Source: an uncultured Pseudomonadota bacterium
Lineage (GTDB): Bacteria > Pseudomonadota > Gammaproteobacteria > Methylococcales > Methylomonadaceae
DNA: 64,000 nt
Assembly (NCBI GenBank): GCA_903889445.1
Contig: CAISXF010000096.1
Location: 1 to 64,000 of the forward strand
Direction of reading: 5' to 3'
Positions 1 through 9,725 of this stretch are shown one piece after another. Under the pieces are notes generated by a model. The model was given only the letters and a program-made list of their open reading frames with translations, made no database searches and was not told the origin of the DNA. Position numbers and translations under genes: made by a program. The first letter of the stretch is position 1. Every line of letters begins with the position of its first letter.

Positions 1-227
1 ACGTCGGTTTTTCGTTCTAACGTTTTGACTTCCGAATTGGGTGATTTAGTCGGAATTTCTTCGGGTAACGATTTGGTGTTTTGTAACGCTTCGATTTGTT
101 TTTGTTGCGCTTCGATTATTTTCCACATGTCGTCCATCGATTTAGGTTTTTCCAACGCAAAAGCCGACGACGAAAAAAGTAAACTGCTGATAATGCTAAG
201 TTTGAAAGCGTTTTGAGAATTAAACAT
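1..227 (-). CDS. Edge-truncated exported protein, N-terminus only (signal peptide followed by a coiled-coil-like segment)
   Basis: Not in the ORF track. Reverse complement from ATG at 227 is open to the window edge: MFNSQNAFKLSIISSLLFSSSAFALEKPKSMDDMWKIIEAQQKQIEALQNTKSLPEEIPTKSPNSEVKTLERKTD...; typical signal peptide ending SAFA. Confidence 0.75.
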   Translation of the reverse strand, partial: MFNSQNAFKLSIISSLLFSSSAFALEKPKSMDDMWKIIEAQQKQIEALQNTKSLPEEIPTKSPNSEVKTLERKTD

Positions 228-310
228 GAAACGTTGCTCCATAAAATTGATGGTGCAAGCATACCAAAAAAAGCCGTCTAAATGCAAACCGTTATCATTT
301 GGAGCAAAAA

Positions 311-601
311 TTAACGTTCCGACAAACGAATTTGAACCATTTTAATCGGCTCTGAAATAAATGGTCGAATCTCCGCCATAATTGCCGAATTGTAAAAACG
401 CAATTGCGACGACCACACCGCCGAATCCGTATAAATTAACAACGTGGCATTATGAATCACGCAACTCAGCGTATGTTGTGCCAACATTTCCGGCAACGCA
501 CGCCGAACCACCGACAACAAATCTTTTTGCCGCGCCACTTCCGCGACCAACGCATCAATCGCGGGATTGTGAAATTCTAAAATCGATTTAAAGCTCATCA
601 A
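311..601 (-). CDS. DUF721/DciA-like protein
   Basis: 96 aa; FKSILEFHNPAIDALVAEVARQKDLLSVVRRALPEMLAQHTLSCVIHNATLLIYTDSAVWSSQLRFY resembles the DciA/DUF721 family. Confidence 0.6.
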   Translation of the reverse strand: MMSFKSILEFHNPAIDALVAEVARQKDLLSVVRRALPEMLAQHTLSCVIHNATLLIYTDSAVWSSQLRFYNSAIMAEIRPFISEPIKMVQIRLSER

Positions 602-3600
602 ATTTCAATTTATTGACTTTTAATGACAATAAAATCATTTTCGGTACGCCAATTTTCCCCACAATTCGTCGCGCACTCAGCGTTAAATAACGCAATCCAA
701 TCACCGGAAAATCATACTCCAGCTCATAACCTTCAAACGTGCTATCGTCGATCAAAACCGCTTTCAAACATTCACGCAAATCCGTATTTTGCGGGGTTAT
801 TTCATCCAACACGAAAAAGGAATGCCCCAGAACCTCTTCGGGCGTAGTCTGCAATGCCTGATACAACGGACGATTCGCCGCCACCACACATAATTCGTCA
901 TTCAAAATAAGAAACGGCCCTTGAATCGTGTTGACAATAATTTCCGCCAGCGCCAACGCTTCTTCCGTCGCAATGATTTTGATGCGCGAGGTAATATCGG
1001 TGAACGTCAACACCACGCCACCAATCACATTATCCAACGTGCGATAGGGTTGAATGCGTGCCAATACCCAAATATTTCCCGCCAACCGCAATTCGCATTC
1101 ATACGGAATCAACGTTTCCAGCACTTCTTGCGCGGCGTGCAACAAATCATCACCTTCCGCCATGCACTTAATATCGATTAACGGTCGTCCTATATCCGAA
1201 TTCACCAACCGATAAATTCGCAACGTTTCGCGCGTAAAACGGCGAATAATCAAATGCGTATCCAAAAATAGAATGCCGACGTTGATGTTGTCCATCAAAT
1301 TTTTCATGTCGTTTTGAATGTCCGCCAATTGCTCGATTTTGCGCTGCAATTCCGAATTCACCGTAATCATTTCTTCGTTGACCGATTGCAATTCTTCTTT
1401 CGACGTTTCTAATTCTTCGTTGGTCGATTGCAATTCTTCTTTCGACGTTTCTAATTCTTCGTTGGTCGATTGCAATTCTTCATTAGTCGATTGCATTTCT
1501 TCGTTGGTCGATTTTAATTCTTCGTTGGACGATTGCTGCTCTTCGATATTTGCCAAATAACTTTGTTTCAAATTCGATAAATCGTATTCCAACTCTTCAA
1601 TTTTTGTCAGTTCAGCTGGCGCATTTACTCGTTTACGTCCACGTTTAGCGACTGCTTTGGGAATATCTTGAAAACTGACCAAAAGTTGTTTTTGACCATT
1701 ACCCAAATCGGGCAACAGCCGAACGCTCAAACTCACCGTGGAAAAACCGCCGTTCGTTTTGACTTCCATTTCGCGATTGAGCGTGGTCACGCCATCGTTT
1801 ACCGCAATATAAATCGCCGAGCGAAGTTCTAAATCTAACCCTTCGCGAGCCATATCAATCACATTCAGCGTCGCAGTTCCTGGCGCGGGACGCAGATATT
1901 TTCCCGTTTCACCATGCACATACAAAATGTCTCCCGCCATATCCGTCACCACGGAGGCCGGCGCGAAAAACCGCACCAACAGGCGATTTGTTAATTCAGC
2001 AAAATTCGGTGCTTTTTTAATGGTGGCGAGTTCTTCAGATTTAAAATATCTTATTTCCTCGTATGGCGAAGGCTTCAAAACCATCATCGCGCGTGCGGAC
2101 ATCGCCGAATGGGACGCGCGATAAAATTTCCATTTATGATTGATGGCGTTAAAAAACGCCGTGTGATTGCCGATACTTTCCGACGGCGACAGCACTAACA
2201 CGCCGTCGGGTTTAAGCGCGTAATGAAACGTCGTAATTAAACGGTCTTGTAATTCAGGCGATAGATAAATCATCAAATTGCGACAACTGAGAAAATCCAA
2301 TTTGGTGAACGGAGGATCTTTAATCACATTTTGAACGGCAAACACCACCATTTCGCGAATTTCTTTTTTAATTCGATAACCGTCTTCTTCTTTGATAAAG
2401 AAATTTTTTAACCGTTGCGGGGTGACATCTTGCACGATATTCAACGGATAAAAACCGATTCGTGCCGTGTTTATCGCCTCGTCATCTAAATCGGTGCTGT
2501 AAAGCTGCACTTTGAATTCATGGTGAGTCGTGTTCATATATTCACGCAGCAAAATCGCTAACGAATACGCTTCTTCCCCCGTTGCACAACCCGCGACCCA
2601 AGCGCGAAAGGTGTAATCAGTGAATTCGTCATGGAATTTATCACTTAACAAGTCCGGTAAAATTTGTTCTTCCAACAACAAAAAGGCTTCGGGATCACGA
2701 AAGAAATTAGTAACGTTAATCAGCAATTCTTGAAATAAAACGTGTGCTTCGGCAGGCTGGGCTTTGATATAACGTGCGTAACAATCGAAATCCACAATGG
2801 CATTTTTCAACATGCGCCGTTCAATGCGTCGCCCGATGATGCTTTTTTTGTAGCCGGTGAAATCGTGTCCGGTGACGTTACGCAATTGCATCAATACGTT
2901 TTTTATTCCACGGATGTGTTGTTCATTTGAATCGCGTACAGCTCCTATACTGGTGTTGCTGGATAAAGTCTGATGCAACGCCGAATTTAACAGCATTTCT
3001 AACATTTTATCGGGAGGTAACACATACGTCGTGTAACCGCTATGAATCGCACTCATCGGCATACCATCATATTTTGCGCTGCTCGGGTCTTGCACGAGCG
3101 AAATACCGCCTGCACCCACAATCGCCCGCAGTCCCAACGTGCCATCCGAACCGGTGCCAGAAAGAATAATGCCAATGGCATAATCCGATTGATCTTCTGC
3201 CAGCGAGCGTAAAAACGCATCAATCGGCATCCGCTGCCCACGCGGTGCGCTCGGAACGCTCAGTTGTAATTTGCCATTTGAAATATCCATATCACGGTTT
3301 GGCGGAATGATATAAACGCAATCCGGTTGCACTTCTACCTGATTAAGTGCTTCCACCACCGGCATGGTTGTCGTGCGTTGTAAAATTTCAGTAAGCAAAC
3401 TGGCGTGGCTAGGATCCAGATGTGGCACGAGTACAAACGCCATGCCGCTATTGACGGGGGCGTTGCGAAAAAATTGCTCGAAGGCTTCTAAACCGCCCGC
3501 CGACGCGCCAATACCGACAATGGGAAATCGGTGACCTGCCGTGATTTTTTCCTCTTCTTCATCGACAATCAATGTATCGAAAAAAGAATCTGCTGTAACG

Positions 3601-3689
3601 AGTGCGCCGCTAACAACAGGTGCATCGACAACGGGCGCAACGGATGTCTCGACAACGGGCGGAATAATGGGAAGTTTTTTGTTTGGCAT
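588..3689 (-). CDS. CheB-CheR fusion protein with coiled coil and PAS domains (no C-terminal kinase domain seen)
   Basis: 1033 aa; CheB methylesterase motifs (VGIGASAGGLEAFEQFF, LSGTGSDGTLGLRAI), CheR SAM-methyltransferase motifs (RAWVAGCATGEEAYSLAI, DFLSCRNLMIYL), STNEELETSKEELQ coiled coil, then PAS-like segments. Confidence 0.9.
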   Translation of the reverse strand: MPNKKLPIIPPVVETSVAPVVDAPVVSGALVTADSFFDTLIVDEEEEKITAGHRFPIVGIGASAGGLEAFEQFFRNAPVNSGMAFVLVPHLDPSHASLLTEILQRTTTMPVVEALNQVEVQPDCVYIIPPNRDMDISNGKLQLSVPSAPRGQRMPIDAFLRSLAEDQSDYAIGIILSGTGSDGTLGLRAIVGAGGISLVQDPSSAKYDGMPMSAIHSGYTTYVLPPDKMLEMLLNSALHQTLSSNTSIGAVRDSNEQHIRGIKNVLMQLRNVTGHDFTGYKKSIIGRRIERRMLKNAIVDFDCYARYIKAQPAEAHVLFQELLINVTNFFRDPEAFLLLEEQILPDLLSDKFHDEFTDYTFRAWVAGCATGEEAYSLAILLREYMNTTHHEFKVQLYSTDLDDEAINTARIGFYPLNIVQDVTPQRLKNFFIKEEDGYRIKKEIREMVVFAVQNVIKDPPFTKLDFLSCRNLMIYLSPELQDRLITTFHYALKPDGVLVLSPSESIGNHTAFFNAINHKWKFYRASHSAMSARAMMVLKPSPYEEIRYFKSEELATIKKAPNFAELTNRLLVRFFAPASVVTDMAGDILYVHGETGKYLRPAPGTATLNVIDMAREGLDLELRSAIYIAVNDGVTTLNREMEVKTNGGFSTVSLSVRLLPDLGNGQKQLLVSFQDIPKAVAKRGRKRVNAPAELTKIEELEYDLSNLKQSYLANIEEQQSSNEELKSTNEEMQSTNEELQSTNEELETSKEELQSTNEELETSKEELQSVNEEMITVNSELQRKIEQLADIQNDMKNLMDNINVGILFLDTHLIIRRFTRETLRIYRLVNSDIGRPLIDIKCMAEGDDLLHAAQEVLETLIPYECELRLAGNIWVLARIQPYRTLDNVIGGVVLTFTDITSRIKIIATEEALALAEIIVNTIQGPFLILNDELCVVAANRPLYQALQTTPEEVLGHSFFVLDEITPQNTDLRECLKAVLIDDSTFEGYELEYDFPVIGLRYLTLSARRIVGKIGVPKMILLSLKVNKLKFDEL
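1384..1467. repeat. Exact 42-bp tandem duplication (x2) inside the CheB-CheR coiled coil
   Basis: gattgcaattcttctttcgacgtttctaattcttcgttggtc occurs twice head to tail at 1384-1425 and 1426-1467, followed by degenerate 21-bp units. Confidence 0.9.
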
Positions 3690-3756
3690 GAATAAACTCT
3701 CTTGGTATTTTATTATTGGTTATTGGTGAAATATTTTTTGGTGATGCTTAAATTTA

Positions 3757-4572
3757 TCACGACGGTAATTGTGACGAAACACTAAACCGTTGAACGGTTT
3801 CGCCATCTAAACGGATGGCGGTTAATTCGCGTCCCCACACACAACCGGTATCAATGGCGTAACAATTTTGGGCAACGTGAAAACCCAATGCCGCCCAATG
3901 TCCAAAAATAAGTTTAACGTGAGCGGTTTGGCGGTCGGGTAATGTAAACCACGGCATTAAATGCGCGGGTTGCGACCCAATTTCGCCGCTGCTTTCAAAA
4001 TCCAACCGCCCATTTTTATCGCAAAAACGCATTCGAGTAAAACAATTAAAAATAAACCGAAGTTGTTCCATCTCGGTTAATTTGTCCGACCAAAAATCAG
4101 GCTGATTGTCATAAAGTTGCGTTAAAATGCTCTTGTAATCCGCGCCACGCAACGCCGTTTCAGCCAATCGCGCCATCGTTTGCGTTTGTATTAAATCCCA
4201 TTGCGGTGGCAAACCGGCGTGCAACAAACCAAATCCGTGCGCGTAATGAAACAGCGGTTGTTGCCGCAGCCAATCGAGTAATTCGTCTCGGTCGGGCGCG
4301 TTAAAAATGGCGTGCAAAGTGTCTTTTTTCTTCGTTCGCTTGGGGAAATGGGCAGAAACCAAACAATGAATATCGTGATTGCCCAATACAGTAATCGCAG
4401 CAGACCCTAAATTTTTGATGAATCGCAGCGTGTCCAACGAATTCGCGCCCCGATTGACCAAATCGCCGACAAACCAAAGTTGATCGGTGTGTTCGTTGAA
4501 TTCAATCGTCTCCAGCAGATGCAATAATTCATCGAAACACCCTTGAACATCACCAATTGCATAAATGGACAT
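3757..4572 (-). CDS. apaH: Bis(5'-nucleosyl)-tetraphosphatase, symmetrical
   Basis: MSIYAIGDVQGCFDELLHLLE...WFVGDLVNRG...VLGNHDIH; ORF track starts upstream at 4614 but ATG at 4572 gives the canonical N-terminus. Confidence 0.92.
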   Translation of the reverse strand: MSIYAIGDVQGCFDELLHLLETIEFNEHTDQLWFVGDLVNRGANSLDTLRFIKNLGSAAITVLGNHDIHCLVSAHFPKRTKKKDTLHAIFNAPDRDELLDWLRQQPLFHYAHGFGLLHAGLPPQWDLIQTQTMARLAETALRGADYKSILTQLYDNQPDFWSDKLTEMEQLRFIFNCFTRMRFCDKNGRLDFESSGEIGSQPAHLMPWFTLPDRQTAHVKLIFGHWAALGFHVAQNCYAIDTGCVWGRELTAIRLDGETVQRFSVSSQLPS

Positions 4573-4577
4573 GACGT

Positions 4578-4955
4578 TTAATGCAGCGTGCGGGGAATGG
4601 CGAGCGTAAAACACGGAACAGGCGCGGTAAAGGTTTCGCCTTGATTATCCCGAAACGTATAATAACCTTGCATCGTGCCAACATCGGTTTCGAGTAATGC
4701 GCTGCTGGTATATTGAAAACTCTCGTGGATGTGAATTTTCGGCTGCATCCCAATTACGCCTTCGCCGTGTACTTCTTGAATCTTGCCATTGGCATCGGTC
4801 AAAATCCAATGGCGTTGCAATAGTTGCGCGGTGCTTTTACCCATGTTGGCGATAGTGATAGTATAGGCAAAGATGTAACGATTCTGATGAACGTCCGAAT
4901 CCTTTTCAACAAAAGAAGCAGTCGCAGTAACATTGATATTATGATTTTCGTTCAC
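4578..4955 (-). CDS. apaG: Co2+/Mg2+ efflux-associated ApaG domain protein
   Basis: 125 aa; FAYTITIANMGKSTAQLLQRHWILTDANGKIQEVHGEGVIGMQPKI; adjacent to apaH. Confidence 0.92.
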   Translation of the reverse strand: MNENHNINVTATASFVEKDSDVHQNRYIFAYTITIANMGKSTAQLLQRHWILTDANGKIQEVHGEGVIGMQPKIHIHESFQYTSSALLETDVGTMQGYYTFRDNQGETFTAPVPCFTLAIPRTLH

Positions 4956-5035
4956 AAGGATAAAACTCCGTTGGTTCGCTAATGTTTTTTTGCATTTTAT
5001 CCTAATTTTCCCTAAACACTGGTAAACGATTCCTT

Positions 5036-5584
5036 ATGAAGTATAGAAATTATTGGATTATGTTATTACTCGCCGCGTCGCCGACGCTTTACGCGGAGGA
5101 CGGCAAAGATTTATTTCTCGCGGCAATGAATGGCAAAGAAGAGCGCGTGATTACATTACTCAATCAAGGCGTAGACGTAAACAGCAAGAATGCGGGCGGT
5201 CGCACGGCGTTAATGGCGGCGTGTTTTAGCGGTAATTTGCACAGCGTGAAAACGTTGTTAGCCTACGGCGCGGATGTAAATGCCGTCGATAACGTGGGCA
5301 ACGGGGCATTATTGGACGCGCTGATTTTTGGTGATGTCGATATTATCAGTTTATTGATTAAAGCAGGCGCAAATGTGAACGCGCTCGACCCGCAAAAAGT
5401 GCCGATTTTAGAACGGGCGAAAAAAATTAGCGGTGAAAATATCGTGAAAATGCTGCAAGACGCTGGCGCAAAAGGTTCTGAACCTCCGCCACCGCCGGAA
5501 CCAACGGCGGAAGAATTAGCCGCGAAAAAAACAGCGGAAGAAGCGGCAGCCGCCGAAGCTGAAAAACCAAAGAAAAGACGATAG
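5036..5584 (+). CDS. Exported ankyrin-repeat protein
   Basis: Signal peptide then ankyrin repeats (GGRTALMAACFSGNLHSVKTLLAYGADVNAVDNVGNGALLDALIFGDVDIISLLIKAGANVNALD); Pro/Ala/Glu-rich tail. Confidence 0.85.
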   Translation: MKYRNYWIMLLLAASPTLYAEDGKDLFLAAMNGKEERVITLLNQGVDVNSKNAGGRTALMAACFSGNLHSVKTLLAYGADVNAVDNVGNGALLDALIFGDVDIISLLIKAGANVNALDPQKVPILERAKKISGENIVKMLQDAGAKGSEPPPPPEPTAEELAAKKTAEEAAAAEAEKPKKRR

Positions 5585-5605
5585 ACGATAGTTGAGGGGA
5601 TTACG

Positions 5606-6034
5606 ATGCGTATGCACATTGTGGGAGTGGCGACCACCTTTATGACAGGACTGGCGGTGTTAGCGCGACAAGAAGGACACGAAGTCAGCGCGTCAGATAG
5701 TTGTATCAATATACCTATCCGCGTGACATTAGAAACCGCTGGCGTGAAGTTCTACGAAGGTTTTAGTAGTGATAATTTAGCGAGTAATCTTGAATTAGTC
5801 ATTATCGGCACCGACTTGCATCTGAACAATTCAGAATTACTGGAAGTGCATCGCCGCGCAATTCCTTTTGTTTCGGGGGCGACGTGGCTATCTGAATATG
5901 TACTGCACGATAAATGGACAAAAAATATGCTGCAAAATTCTGTCGATGAATCGCCTAAACAACCGGCGAAACCTTCGCGTAAACCCCCACCGGATACACC
6001 CAATTCTAAACTCAAACAACGGATTGTGCGGTAA
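5606..6034 (+). CDS. Stand-alone Mur-ligase N-terminal (Rossmann-like) domain protein, paralogue of the Mpl N-terminus
   Basis: 142 aa; MRMHIVGVATTFMTGLAVLARQEGHEVSASDS aligns with MRIHILGICGTFMAGLAVLAKQLGHEVSGSDQ of the next gene; no GTHGKTT ATP-binding domain; Pro-rich tail. Confidence 0.8.
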   Translation: MRMHIVGVATTFMTGLAVLARQEGHEVSASDSCINIPIRVTLETAGVKFYEGFSSDNLASNLELVIIGTDLHLNNSELLEVHRRAIPFVSGATWLSEYVLHDKWTKNMLQNSVDESPKQPAKPSRKPPPDTPNSKLKQRIVR

Positions 6035-6037
6035 TTT

Positions 6038-7384
6038 ATGCGTATTCATATTTTAGGTATTTGCGGTACATTTATGGCGGGGCTGGCGGTGTTAGCCAAA
6101 CAATTGGGACACGAAGTCAGCGGCTCCGATCAAAATGTGTATCCGCCGATGAGTGATCAACTTATCGCGCAAGGCATCACGCTCAAAAACGGTTATTGCG
6201 CCAACAATTTAAATCCGCGGCCGGATTTAGTGATTATTGGTAATGCGTTATCACGAGGCAATTCGGAAGTCGAAGCGGTGTTAAATCAAGGTTTACGCTA
6301 CACCAGCGGCGCCCAATGGTTGGCTGAAAACGTGTTGCAAGATAAATGGGTTCTCGCCGTCGCGGGGACGCATGGAAAAACCACCACGAGTAGTATGTTG
6401 GCGTGGATTTTAGAATCGCAGGGATTTAATCCGAGTTTTCTCATTGGCGGCATTCCGTTGAATTTCGGTATATCGGCGCGATTAACCGATTCTAATTTTT
6501 TCGTGATTGAAGCGGACGAATACGACGCGGCGTTTTTTGATAAACGGTCAAAATTTATCCATTACCGTCCGCGCACCGCAATTTTGAACAATTTGGAATA
6601 CGATCACGCGGATATTTTTCCCGATTTGGCGGCGATTCAAAAACAGTTTCATTATTTTATTCGTACCGTGCCAAGCGAAGGCTTATTGATTGCACCTGAA
6701 AATGATGTGGCAATAGAAGAAACGTTGGCGTTGGGATGTTGGTCACCAGTGACTTACACCAGCATTCAAGGCGAAGGAACGTGGAACGCCGATTTGTTAA
6801 CGAGCGACGGCTGTCTTTTTACCTTGTATTTTGGCGTGCATCATCAAGGCGAAGTCCATTGGAATTTAACCGGCGAACACAATGTGCGAAATGCGTTAGC
6901 GGCAATGGCGGCGGCGCGTCACGTTGGTATTTTGCCGCAAGATTCCATTGCGGCGTTATCGCGTTTTCAAAATGTGAAGCGACGCATGGAAGTGTTAGCG
7001 TCGAAAAATGGCGTGACGATTTACGATGATTTCGCCCACCATCCCACCGCGATTGCGACCACATTGGACGGCTTACGGCAGCGCGTAGGTAATGAAAAAA
7101 TTATTGCGATTATCGAACCGCGTTCTAATACCATGCGGTTGGGCGTGCATCAACACACTTTAGCGGCTTCTTTACGCGCAGCAGACTTGGCGATTATTTA
7201 TCAACCCGAATCGCACAGCGCGTTGACGTTGGCGAACAATACCGTCGTTTATCAAAATTTGGAGGATATTGTGGCGCGTTTTCGCAGTGAAATTCAGTCT
7301 GGCAGCCATGTCATTTTAATGAGCAATGGCAGTTTTGGTGGATTGCATTCGCAATTAGTAAAAGAATTGAACGATAACAATTGA
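6038..7384 (+). CDS. mpl: UDP-N-acetylmuramate:L-alanyl-gamma-D-glutamyl-meso-diaminopimelate ligase
   Basis: 448 aa; VAGTHGKTTTSSMLAWILE, FVIEADEYDAAFFDKRSKF, DDFAHHPTAI. Confidence 0.92.
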   Translation: MRIHILGICGTFMAGLAVLAKQLGHEVSGSDQNVYPPMSDQLIAQGITLKNGYCANNLNPRPDLVIIGNALSRGNSEVEAVLNQGLRYTSGAQWLAENVLQDKWVLAVAGTHGKTTTSSMLAWILESQGFNPSFLIGGIPLNFGISARLTDSNFFVIEADEYDAAFFDKRSKFIHYRPRTAILNNLEYDHADIFPDLAAIQKQFHYFIRTVPSEGLLIAPENDVAIEETLALGCWSPVTYTSIQGEGTWNADLLTSDGCLFTLYFGVHHQGEVHWNLTGEHNVRNALAAMAAARHVGILPQDSIAALSRFQNVKRRMEVLASKNGVTIYDDFAHHPTAIATTLDGLRQRVGNEKIIAIIEPRSNTMRLGVHQHTLAASLRAADLAIIYQPESHSALTLANNTVVYQNLEDIVARFRSEIQSGSHVILMSNGSFGGLHSQLVKELNDNN

Positions 7385-7477
7385 TAATTTAAGTGTTGAC
7401 GCTTTCTGGTATGAAAAGGATTAACGGCAAAGAATCACGCACAATTTTTCAGTAATTTTGACAGGATTGGACGCAGC

Positions 7478-8410
7478 ATGAAATTAAGCACTATTTTTAT
7501 CGCCGCCAGTTTGTGCGCGGCTCACACTGGATTCGCAGCGAAAAAAATGCCGTTGCGAATCGCGGTACAAACCTCTGGCACATTGGATTGGGAACTGTCT
7601 GTTTTGCCCGAATCGCCCGATTTTCAAATTCAAGCGCAACCCGTCGCCACCGCCGAAGCTGCAAAAATTGCGTTGCAATCGGGCGCGGTCGATATGATTG
7701 TGTCGGATTTTTTGTGGGTCTCACAAACCCGAAACATGGGAACGGATTTTACCTTTTATCCATATTCCAGCGCGTCGGGCGCGTTAGTGGTTCCCATCAG
7801 CAGCGGAATTCATGACGTAAAAGATTTGGTCGGAAAGCGGCTGGGAATTGCAGGCGGTGAATTGGATAAAAATTGGTTATTGCTGCAAGCCGTCGGTAAA
7901 AAACAAAACGTCGATTTAAATAAAACCGTCGAAAAAGCCTTTGGTGCGCCGCCGTTAATCAATGAACAAATTAAAAATCAGCGCGTCGATGCGGTGTTGA
8001 CGCATTGGCATTTTGCCGCCCAATTGGAAGCACAAGGTTATCGGCAATTACTCGACGGCAAAGCGTTACAGGAAAGTTTGGGGATTTCTGAAAACGTGCC
8101 GACGCTCGGTTATGTGTTTAAACAATCGTGGGCGGACAATCATAAAGAGGCGTTAAAAGCGTTTTTTGTGGCAACAGTGGAAGCCAAAAATCGGTTGTGC
8201 GACGATGCCGTTTTGTGGCAACAAACCACCGTCAAAATGCAATTTACGCCAGAAATTTTGCGGCAGCGTTATTGTAATGGGCGGGTGACAGCGTGGACAA
8301 ATGCCAATCAACAAGCGGCACAACAACTTTACAGCGTGTTATTCAGTTTGAATTCCAAAATCGGCAGCACCGCAAATTTAGCCACGGGGACATTTTGGAC
8401 GGCGGATTAA
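7478..8410 (+). CDS. ABC-transporter substrate-binding protein (NMT1/SsuA-like)
   Basis: 310 aa with signal peptide; LRIAVQTSGTLDWEL..., DLVGKRLGIAGGELDKNW. Confidence 0.75.
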   Translation: MKLSTIFIAASLCAAHTGFAAKKMPLRIAVQTSGTLDWELSVLPESPDFQIQAQPVATAEAAKIALQSGAVDMIVSDFLWVSQTRNMGTDFTFYPYSSASGALVVPISSGIHDVKDLVGKRLGIAGGELDKNWLLLQAVGKKQNVDLNKTVEKAFGAPPLINEQIKNQRVDAVLTHWHFAAQLEAQGYRQLLDGKALQESLGISENVPTLGYVFKQSWADNHKEALKAFFVATVEAKNRLCDDAVLWQQTTVKMQFTPEILRQRYCNGRVTAWTNANQQAAQQLYSVLFSLNSKIGSTANLATGTFWTAD

Positions 8411-8477
8411 AATCTGGCTGAATTGACCGCAACCTCCGCTTTTTATTTTTTATTTTCCTAATTTTAAAACAAAACAC

Positions 8478-9725
8478 ATGAATTCTTTTACGTTGATATT
8501 TTTACTCGCGTTTGCCATTGTGACGGCGACTCAATTTTGGTTAGCGAAACGCCAAGCGGCTTATGTTTTGGCGCATCGCGACGAAGTGCCGGAAGCCTTT
8601 GCGAAAACCATTCCGTTAACCGCGCATCAAAAAGCAGCGGATTACACGTTGGCAAAATCCAAATTGGGCGACATCGAACGCGGTTTGGGTGTGGCTTTGA
8701 TTTTGATTTTAACGTTATTTGGCGGCATCAATGCGGCGTTTGAATTTTGCGCCGCTCGCATTGAATCGCCTTTAATGGCGGGCGTTAGCGCGATTGCGTT
8801 ATTGACCGTTTTAATGTCGTTATTTGAAATTCCCGTCAGTTGGTACGGCACATTTGTCATCGAAGAAAAATTCGGTTTCAACAAAAACACGCCCGCGCAA
8901 TTTATCAAAGATGAAATCATGCAATTAGGTCTGGGAGCGGCGATTGGTTTGCCGATTTTGGCGTTAATTTTGTGGATTATGGACAGCGTCGGCAGCACTT
9001 GGTGGATATGGGCGTGGGCGATTTTAATCAGTTTTTCACTTTTGATGAGCTGGTTATTTCCCACCGTGATTGCACCGTTATTCAACAAATTTACGCCGAT
9101 GGCAGACGGCGCATTAAAAACGCGCATTTCGAGTTTGTTGGAACGGTGCGGATTTCACAGCGAAGGCATTTTCATTATGGACGGCTCAAAACGTTCGGGT
9201 CACGGCAATGCTTATTTCACTGGTTTAGGAAAAAACAAACGCATCGTATTTTACGATAATTTAGTCGCGTCGCTCGATGACGAAGAATTAGAAGGCGTTT
9301 TAGCGCACGAATTGGGGCATTTCAAATGCAAACACGTTGTCAAAATGTTGATTGCCACGTCGATTACGATGTTCATCGGATTTGCGATTTTGGGTTGGAT
9401 GATTGATAAAGAATGGTTTTTCGCGGGTTTAGGCGTGCATCATGCGTCGAATGCGGCGGCGTTATTGTTATTCTCGTTAATTGCGCCGATTTTTACTTTT
9501 TTCATGAAACCCATCAGCGCGTATTTTCAACGTAAATTTGAATTTGAAGCAGACGATTTCGCATCGCAACACGCGCAAGCGAGTAAATTGGTCAGTGCGT
9601 TGGTGAAATTGTACGAAGAAAATGCCAGTACGTTAACGCCTGATCCACTTTTTGCATCGTTTTATTACAGCCATCCACCAGCGGCAATTCGTATCGCGCA
9701 TTTGAATAATTCAGCGTCAAAATAA
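8478..9725 (+). CDS. M48 family metallopeptidase, Ste24/CAAX prenyl protease type
   Basis: 415 aa multi-pass; LEGVLAHELGHFKCKHVVKM (HExxH), EFEADDFAS. Confidence 0.88.
   Translation: MNSFTLIFLLAFAIVTATQFWLAKRQAAYVLAHRDEVPEAFAKTIPLTAHQKAADYTLAKSKLGDIERGLGVALILILTLFGGINAAFEFCAARIESPLMAGVSAIALLTVLMSLFEIPVSWYGTFVIEEKFGFNKNTPAQFIKDEIMQLGLGAAIGLPILALILWIMDSVGSTWWIWAWAILISFSLLMSWLFPTVIAPLFNKFTPMADGALKTRISSLLERCGFHSEGIFIMDGSKRSGHGNAYFTGLGKNKRIVFYDNLVASLDDEELEGVLAHELGHFKCKHVVKMLIATSITMFIGFAILGWMIDKEWFFAGLGVHHASNAAALLLFSLIAPIFTFFMKPISAYFQRKFEFEADDFASQHAQASKLVSALVKLYEENASTLTPDPLFASFYYSHPPAAIRIAHLNNSASK

Noticed and set aside
25-216. Plus-strand 63-aa ORF
   Set aside because: Opposite strand of the edge-truncated signal-peptide protein (1-227, minus), which has a convincing N-terminus.
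1318-1560. Plus-strand ORF SFDVSNSSLVDCNSS...
   Set aside because: Antisense shadow of the repetitive coiled-coil coding sequence in the minus-strand CheB-CheR gene.
5263-5709. Minus-strand 148-aa ORF
   Set aside because: Antisense of the ankyrin-repeat gene; low-complexity composition.
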